Below are positions 32,417 through 36,615 of a stretch of 36,615 nt of DNA, in pieces. The notes beneath the pieces were generated by a model. That model saw only the letters and a list, made by a program, of their open reading frames with translations. It did no database searches and was not told where the DNA came from. The stretch covers positions 1 through 36,615 of the forward strand of contig JANSXF010000044.1 in assembly GCA_024743095.1 (NCBI GenBank), given 5' to 3'. The stretch's first letter is position 1; every line of letters begins with the position of its first letter. Origin of the DNA: Flavobacteriaceae bacterium. Lineage in GTDB: Bacteria > Bacteroidota > Bacteroidia > Flavobacteriales > Flavobacteriaceae. Made by a program: the position numbers and the translations under genes.

Positions 32417-34024
32417 ATGTTCGAGATTTCCGATCTAAAAGCTAAAAAGCTTCCTGAATTGCAAGAAATTGCAAAGGGTCTTAATGTTCCCAAATTCAAG
32501 TCATTGAAAAAATTGGACCTGGTCTACCAAATATTGGACTTACAGGCTTCCAATCCCAAAGCAGTTAAGGAAACTGTAGCAGCGACTACCGAAGAAAAAC
32601 CTGAATCTAAACCACAAAGGGCCAGAACACCTCGTCCAAAAAAGACTGAGGAGAAAAGCAGTGCTAACGAAAGTGGTGATAAAGCCCCTCAAAAAAGAGA
32701 ACCCAGAAATAAAAAAGACGATTCAAAAGGACCAAGTCCCCAACCCAAAAAGGACAATAAGCCACAGAGCAATAGCAACAATAATAGTCCTCAAAAGAAT
32801 CAGAACAACAATAGAAGAAACAACCAGAACAACAAGCCCCACCACGACAAAAAGAACAGCAACTTTGACAAGGACCTGAAAAACAGGTACAAAGAGCCAG
32901 AGTTCGAGTTCGATAGCATTATCGAGAGTGAAGGTGTCCTGGACATTATGCAAGATGGTTACGGATTCCTTAGATCATCCGACTACAACTATCTTTCTTC
33001 TCCCGACGATATTTATGTTTCCCAATCCCAGATACGTTTGTTCGGACTTAAATCCGGTGATACGATCCTAGGAAACATTCGACCTCCAAAAGAAGGTGAA
33101 AAATATTTCCCGCTGATCAAAGTGAACAAAATCAATGGACTGGACCCACAAGTGGTTCGTGACAGGGTAGCTTTTGAGCACCTTACCCCATTGTTTCCAA
33201 AGGAAAAGTTCAAATTGGCGGAAAAGCAAAGTACAATTTCAACGAGGATCATGGATTTATTCTCCCCTATCGGAAAAGGACAAAGGGGAATGATCGTGTC
33301 CCAACCTAAAACGGGCAAGACCATGTTGTTGAAAGATATTGCCAATGCCATTGCGGCCAACCACCCTGAGGTGTACCAAATCATCCTATTGATCGATGAA
33401 CGTCCTGAAGAGGTCACGGACATGCAGCGCAACGTACGAGGAGAAGTGGTTGCTTCCACTTTTGACAAGGAAGCCACAGAACACGTGAGGGTTGCCAATA
33501 TTGTATTGGAAAAAGCAAAAAGATTGGTGGAATGCGGTCATGATGTTGTGATTTTATTGGATTCCATTACGCGTTTGGCCCGTGCCTACAACACCGTACA
33601 ACCCGCTTCTGGAAAAGTATTGAGTGGTGGTGTGGATGCCAACGCGTTACACAAACCAAAACGTTTCTTTGGTGCGGCACGTAACATTGAAAATGGCGGT
33701 TCGCTATCCATTATCGCCACAGCATTGACGGAGACAGGTTCCAAAATGGACGAGGTTATCTTTGAGGAATTCAAGGGTACCGGCAACATGGAGCTTCAGT
33801 TGGATAGACGAATTTCCAACAGAAGAATTTTCCCCGCCATCGACCTTATTTCTTCCTCTACGCGAAGAGACGATTTGTTGTTGGACGAAAACACCATCCA
33901 ACGTATGTGGATCATGCGCAAATATTTGGCGGACATGAACCCTGTTGAAGCCATGGAATTTATGGAGCAACGCATAAAGCAAACGAAGAACAACGAAGAG
34001 TTTTTGCTTACCATGAACGAGTAA
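32417..34024 (+). CDS. rho: Transcription termination factor Rho with long disordered insert
   Basis: 535 residues. Order: Rho N-terminal helical domain (1-45), a disordered insert rich in Asn, Lys, Gln and Pro (about 50-155), the RNA-binding cold-shock-like domain (165-240), then the ATPase with Walker A PKTGKT (297-302), Walker B VVILLDS (377-383), the Q-loop region [13 protein letters not shown] and the [12 protein letters not shown] segment. Rho is a hexameric RNA translocase that ends transcription. The insert makes the protein more than 100 residues longer than E. coli Rho; such inserts are usual in Bacteroidota. A good intrinsic terminator follows. Confidence 0.97.
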   Translation: MFEISDLKAKKLPELQEIAKGLNVPKFKSLKKLDLVYQILDLQASNPKAVKETVAATTEEKPESKPQRARTPRPKKTEEKSSANESGDKAPQKREPRNKKDDSKGPSPQPKKDNKPQSNSNNNSPQKNQNNNRRNNQNNKPHHDKKNSNFDKDLKNRYKEPEFEFDSIIESEGVLDIMQDGYGFLRSSDYNYLSSPDDIYVSQSQIRLFGLKSGDTILGNIRPPKEGEKYFPLIKVNKINGLDPQVVRDRVAFEHLTPLFPKEKFKLAEKQSTISTRIMDLFSPIGKGQRGMIVSQPKTGKTMLLKDIANAIAANHPEVYQIILLIDERPEEVTDMQRNVRGEVVASTFDKEATEHVRVANIVLEKAKRLVECGHDVVILLDSITRLARAYNTVQPASGKVLSGGVDANALHKPKRFFGAARNIENGGSLSIIATALTETGSKMDEVIFEEFKGTGNMELQLDRRISNRRIFPAIDLISSSTRRDDLLLDENTIQRMWIMRKYLADMNPVEAMEFMEQRIKQTKNNEEFLLTMNE

Positions 34025-34055
34025 AAACGCACTTCAATTCTTATAATACAACTAC

Positions 34056-34085
34056 AAGCCCTTCAAGTTTTTGAAGGGCTTTTTA
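34056..34085 (+). terminator. Intrinsic terminator after rho
   Basis: AAGCCCTTCAA-gttt-TTGAAGGGCTT is a perfect 11-bp stem followed by TTTTATT. It begins 32 bp after the rho stop. Confidence 0.92.
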
Positions 34086-34153
34086 TTGAGTCAATTTACG
34101 GAAAAGGCATATCTTTATTCCGGTTTCCTCAAAACTGAACTAAATACTTAACT

Positions 34154-34801
34154 ATGAAAAACAACAAAAACATTGTAATTGCTTCTGTTGGAGCAATTTT
34201 GCTGTTATTGGGCGCCTGTCAACAAGGCCCTAAGAAAGAAGAACCAACCGAGCCCGGGCAAGAACAAGTTGCTCCACCCGAGGGGATCATTTCCCTGGAA
34301 GAATCCAAATCATTGTACGACAATTACACCAAAAACAGGCTGGATATCATAGAGAAATTCGAGGCCGAAAGGAATTCCGACGAAAAATTTATCCCGGCAC
34401 GCTTCACCTCGTTCACCTATGCTGAAATGAAGCAGTATATGCAATATGTTGAACAAGAAGCCAAGGAAGCCGGTGTTAAAGTAGCTTCATTACGGCTATA
34501 TTTTGCCAACTATCCTGATAAAAAAGATTTTCCAGATGGTAAAAAAGTGGTACACCCAAGACAAAATTCCATTTTTATTGTACCAACCACCATGATGGAT
34601 GGCAAGGAGCAGGGATTCTATATCGATGCCGAAGGAAGGGCAAAGCCCATTAAAGGAGTTGTGAGCAATGGGGATACGGATGAAAAAGGGGAAACAAGCA
34701 CTGCACAGGCCAGTTTTGCGCCCAGTCTATTTCAGCGTGGAAATACAAGTTTGAACTTGAATCATGGTGGCTCGGGACCACCTCCTTACACAGACTTTTA
34801 G
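34154..34801 (+). CDS. Lipoprotein of unknown function
   Basis: 215 residues with a type II signal peptide (hydrophobic 8-20, lipobox LLGAC, Cys22). A Pro/Glu-rich linker follows, then an alpha/beta-looking central part with VASLRLYFANYPDKKDFP and a low-complexity end SGPPPYTDF. I do not recognise a family. It starts 6 bp before the next membrane protein gene, so the two are probably co-transcribed. Confidence 0.7.
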   Translation: MKNNKNIVIASVGAILLLLGACQQGPKKEEPTEPGQEQVAPPEGIISLEESKSLYDNYTKNRLDIIEKFEAERNSDEKFIPARFTSFTYAEMKQYMQYVEQEAKEAGVKVASLRLYFANYPDKKDFPDGKKVVHPRQNSIFIVPTTMMDGKEQGFYIDAEGRAKPIKGVVSNGDTDEKGETSTAQASFAPSLFQRGNTSLNLNHGGSGPPPYTDF

Positions 34802-34806
34802 CATAG

Positions 34807-35496
34807 ATGCCTCAAGAGCTCTTTAAATACCTGATAGAACATTTTTATGTTCCATTATATCTGATAACATGGATAGTAGCTGTATTCAAGTACCGTAGTT
34901 ACTTTGATACACCTTTAAAATACTTCCCCATGTTAATCATATACACTTTTTTTACAGAGCTCTTGGGCGTCATAATCAAATACAACAATAACTTTCAGTT
35001 TTTTTCTGATGGCAGATATTCGTGGCACAATGTAATTATATACAATGTTTACCAGGTTGTCTTCTTCCTCTTCTTTTTCGAGGTTTTCAGAAAAATAATA
35101 AAGAAACCGGCCCTAAAAAAACAAATACGCTACTTGAGCATTTTTTGTGTGGCAGCCTATATTATCAATGCCATAGCTTACAATCCATTGCACAACCAGA
35201 CCACCTATGCCCACATTATTGGCTCCATTATAATGATCTATATTGTGGTACTTTATTTTTGGGAAAAATACACAGAAGAAAGTCCGTTCTCTTTAAAGAA
35301 TAGTTTACTTTTTTGGATTTCGACCGGACTTATGATTTTTTACTTAATTTTCCCAATTATATCAATAATCTACCTGTTGAAATTGAACATAGGAGTCCAA
35401 ATTTATTTTAGGCCGTTACTGCTATCCGGGATATTGTCGATGTATGTCCTAATAATCACAGGCTTGATAATAGGAAAGCGAAAAGCGTTCCGATAG
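34807..35496 (+). CDS. Seven-helix membrane protein, paralog 1, unknown function
   Basis: 229 residues with about seven transmembrane helices. It shares YRSYFDTPLKYFP (residues 28-40), TELLG, IIYNVY and the C-terminal KRKAFR with the protein encoded at 35608-36297, and has exactly the same length, so the two are tandem paralogs. Acidic and aromatic residues sit between helices 1 and 2. It starts 5 bp after the lipoprotein stop. An intrinsic terminator follows. No function can be assigned. Confidence 0.72.
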   Translation: MPQELFKYLIEHFYVPLYLITWIVAVFKYRSYFDTPLKYFPMLIIYTFFTELLGVIIKYNNNFQFFSDGRYSWHNVIIYNVYQVVFFLFFFEVFRKIIKKPALKKQIRYLSIFCVAAYIINAIAYNPLHNQTTYAHIIGSIIMIYIVVLYFWEKYTEESPFSLKNSLLFWISTGLMIFYLIFPIISIIYLLKLNIGVQIYFRPLLLSGILSMYVLIITGLIIGKRKAFR

Positions 35497-35516
35497 GGTA
35501 TAAACTTCAAAAATAT

Positions 35517-35542
35517 AAGCCTCCTAAAACGGAGGCTTTTTT
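35517..35542 (+). terminator. Intrinsic terminator between the paralogs
   Basis: AAGCCTCC-taaaac-GGAGGCTT forms an 8-bp stem followed by TTTT. It ends the lipoprotein-paralog 1 unit, so paralog 2 needs its own promoter. Confidence 0.88.
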
Positions 35543-35607
35543 GTTATTTTTACTGCCCAACCAAACTAAAACCAGGACACTGTCTATCTATTGGACGGTT
35601 ACCATAG

Positions 35608-36297
35608 ATGATGGACGCAATTTTAACCTTCATTACAGAGCACTACATCCTCCCTTTCTATCTTATAGTGTGGTTGATATCCATGGCTTGCTATCGGACT
35701 TATTTTGACACTCCTTTAAAATATTATCCCATATACCTCATGTACACACTATTAACAGAGTTATTGGGGTATTTTATAAAGTTCCATGAAGAGTTTCAAG
35801 TAGTAAGCGATAACAGGTACAATTGGTACAATGTGATCATATACAACATTTACTCTGTTATAACCTTTATGTTCTTCTACCATATATTTTGGCAGGTTTT
35901 ACAGAATGCGAAACATAAAAAATGGGTTAAAATTGGAGGCGGCATCAGTTTATTGAGCTATGCCATAAGCTTATTTTTCCAAGATCCATTTTACTCCAAC
36001 CTGTATTATGCAGATTTGGTGGCCTCCATGGTATTGCTATTCAATATATGGATGTATTATAAAGAAAAGAAAGTGGAATTCACCCCCTACCCAAGTAGGC
36101 ATAATTTAATGTTCTGGACCTGCTTGGGACTTGCCGTTTTCCATTCATTTTTCCCTTTTTTGATAATAATAGGGTATGAAGCACCTAAAATATGGGTCAA
36201 TTATAACATACGCAGCATCCTTTGGATATTTATCCTATTTATGTACGGCACTTTTATGATTGGAGTGGTGGTTCACAAAAGAAAGGCCTTCAGGTAG
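35608..36297 (+). CDS. Seven-helix membrane protein, paralog 2, unknown function
   Basis: 229 residues, start ATG 35608 (or 35611, consecutive Met). It carries the same signature elements as paralog 1: YRTYFDTPLKYYP, TELLG, IIYNIY and the C-terminal HKRKAFR. About seven membrane helices follow the same spacing. Overall identity looks moderate, so the duplication is old. It is flanked by its own upstream and downstream hairpins. Confidence 0.72.
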   Translation: MMDAILTFITEHYILPFYLIVWLISMACYRTYFDTPLKYYPIYLMYTLLTELLGYFIKFHEEFQVVSDNRYNWYNVIIYNIYSVITFMFFYHIFWQVLQNAKHKKWVKIGGGISLLSYAISLFFQDPFYSNLYYADLVASMVLLFNIWMYYKEKKVEFTPYPSRHNLMFWTCLGLAVFHSFFPFLIIIGYEAPKIWVNYNIRSILWIFILFMYGTFMIGVVVHKRKAFR

Positions 36298-36308
36298 ACC
36301 TTGGCCAA

Positions 36309-36336
36309 ATAAAAACGCCCCCTATAAGGAGGCGTT
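36309..36336 (-). terminator. Intrinsic terminator after rpsT
   Basis: AACGCC...GGCGTT with a CC/GG extension and one mismatch. The plus-strand A-run before the stem provides a T tail on the minus strand, so it ends rpsT. On the plus strand no T-run follows. Confidence 0.75.
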
Positions 36337-36360
36337 CTACATATTGTGATTGGACAACGA

Positions 36361-36612
36361 TTACATTGCTGCAACCTGGGTCATCAATTTACTTTTAAGG
36401 TTCGAAGCCTTATTATTGTGAATGATGTTCTTCTTCGCCAATTTATCTATCATACCTACTACAGTGGGCAACAAAGCTTCGGCAGCTTTCTTATCCTCTT
36501 CGTTACGCAATTTTTTGATGGCATTACGCACAGTTTTGTGCTGATACCTGTTACGCAAACGTACTGCTTCGTTTCTTCTGATTCTCTTTAATGCTGACTT
36601 ATGGTTTGCCAT
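36361..36612 (-). CDS. rpsT: 30S ribosomal protein S20
   Basis: 83 residues, very basic, with the S20 start [21 protein letters not shown] and the helical-bundle pattern. It binds 16S rRNA during 30S assembly. The ATG is 3 bp from the window edge, so its upstream region is not visible. Confidence 0.97.
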   Translation of the reverse strand: MANHKSALKRIRRNEAVRLRNRYQHKTVRNAIKKLRNEEDKKAAEALLPTVVGMIDKLAKKNIIHNNKASNLKSKLMTQVAAM

Positions 36613-36615
36613 TGC

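Noticed and set aside
1..36615. CRISPR array
   Set aside because: No regularly spaced direct repeats were seen anywhere in the window.

Overview
The window looks like a chromosomal segment of a marine Flavobacteriaceae member (Bacteroidota), Muricauda/Zobellia-like; the genus cannot be fixed from sequence alone. Evidence: a TonB receptor with an STN domain, DUF4249 lipoproteins, BT_3928, DUF1599, DUF3667 and DUF4293 proteins, a BfmA/BtgA plus MobB-type mobilization module, Rho with a long Asn/Lys-rich insert, and almost no Shine-Dalgarno sites.

Region 1 (1-8732, AT-rich, all + strand) is an L-rhamnose catabolism operon: bifunctional rhamnulose-1-phosphate aldolase/lactaldehyde dehydrogenase, L-rhamnose isomerase, a FGGY rhamnulokinase and an FMN-dependent L-lactate dehydrogenase-like enzyme, followed by class 1 fructose-1,6-bisphosphatase. 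Together these would take rhamnose to DHAP plus L-lactate, oxidise the lactate to pyruvate, and support gluconeogenesis. The first gene is broken by a complete 1301-bp IS4-family element (327-1627). Its imperfect terminal repeats and a 9-bp target duplication (ATAGATCAA) are both visible, and removing the IS plus one duplication copy restores a single 699-codon frame.

Region 2 (8737 to about 13790, mostly - strand) is a mobilization module: coupling ATPase, MobB-type relaxase, BfmA/BtgA protein, possible oriT inverted repeats, a 49-codon small gene, RadC and SSB. No integrase is in the window. The right side ends near a short sequence that resembles the 3' end of a tRNA followed by a strong terminator (13798-13829). 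GC rises to the right of this point. I infer that the rhamnose genes and the mobilization genes may belong to one integrated island.

Region 3 (13856-21534, - strand) is a probable five-gene operon: TonB-dependent receptor, two tandem DUF4249 lipoproteins (recent duplication with mosaic divergence), a macroglobulin-like secreted protein with a vestigial plug domain, and a DsrE-like secreted protein. It looks like an outer-membrane uptake or export complex of unknown substrate.

Region 4 (21766-36615) is ordinary core genome: a coiled-coil membrane protein, clpS-prmA-tpiA-BT_3928-DUF1599, folP-cdaA-DUF3667 (folate and c-di-AMP), an ABC exporter, truA, a YfcE-like phosphodiesterase, DUF4293, rho, a lipoprotein, a pair of 229-residue membrane paralogs, and rpsT at the right edge. 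Several strong intrinsic terminators separate the units.
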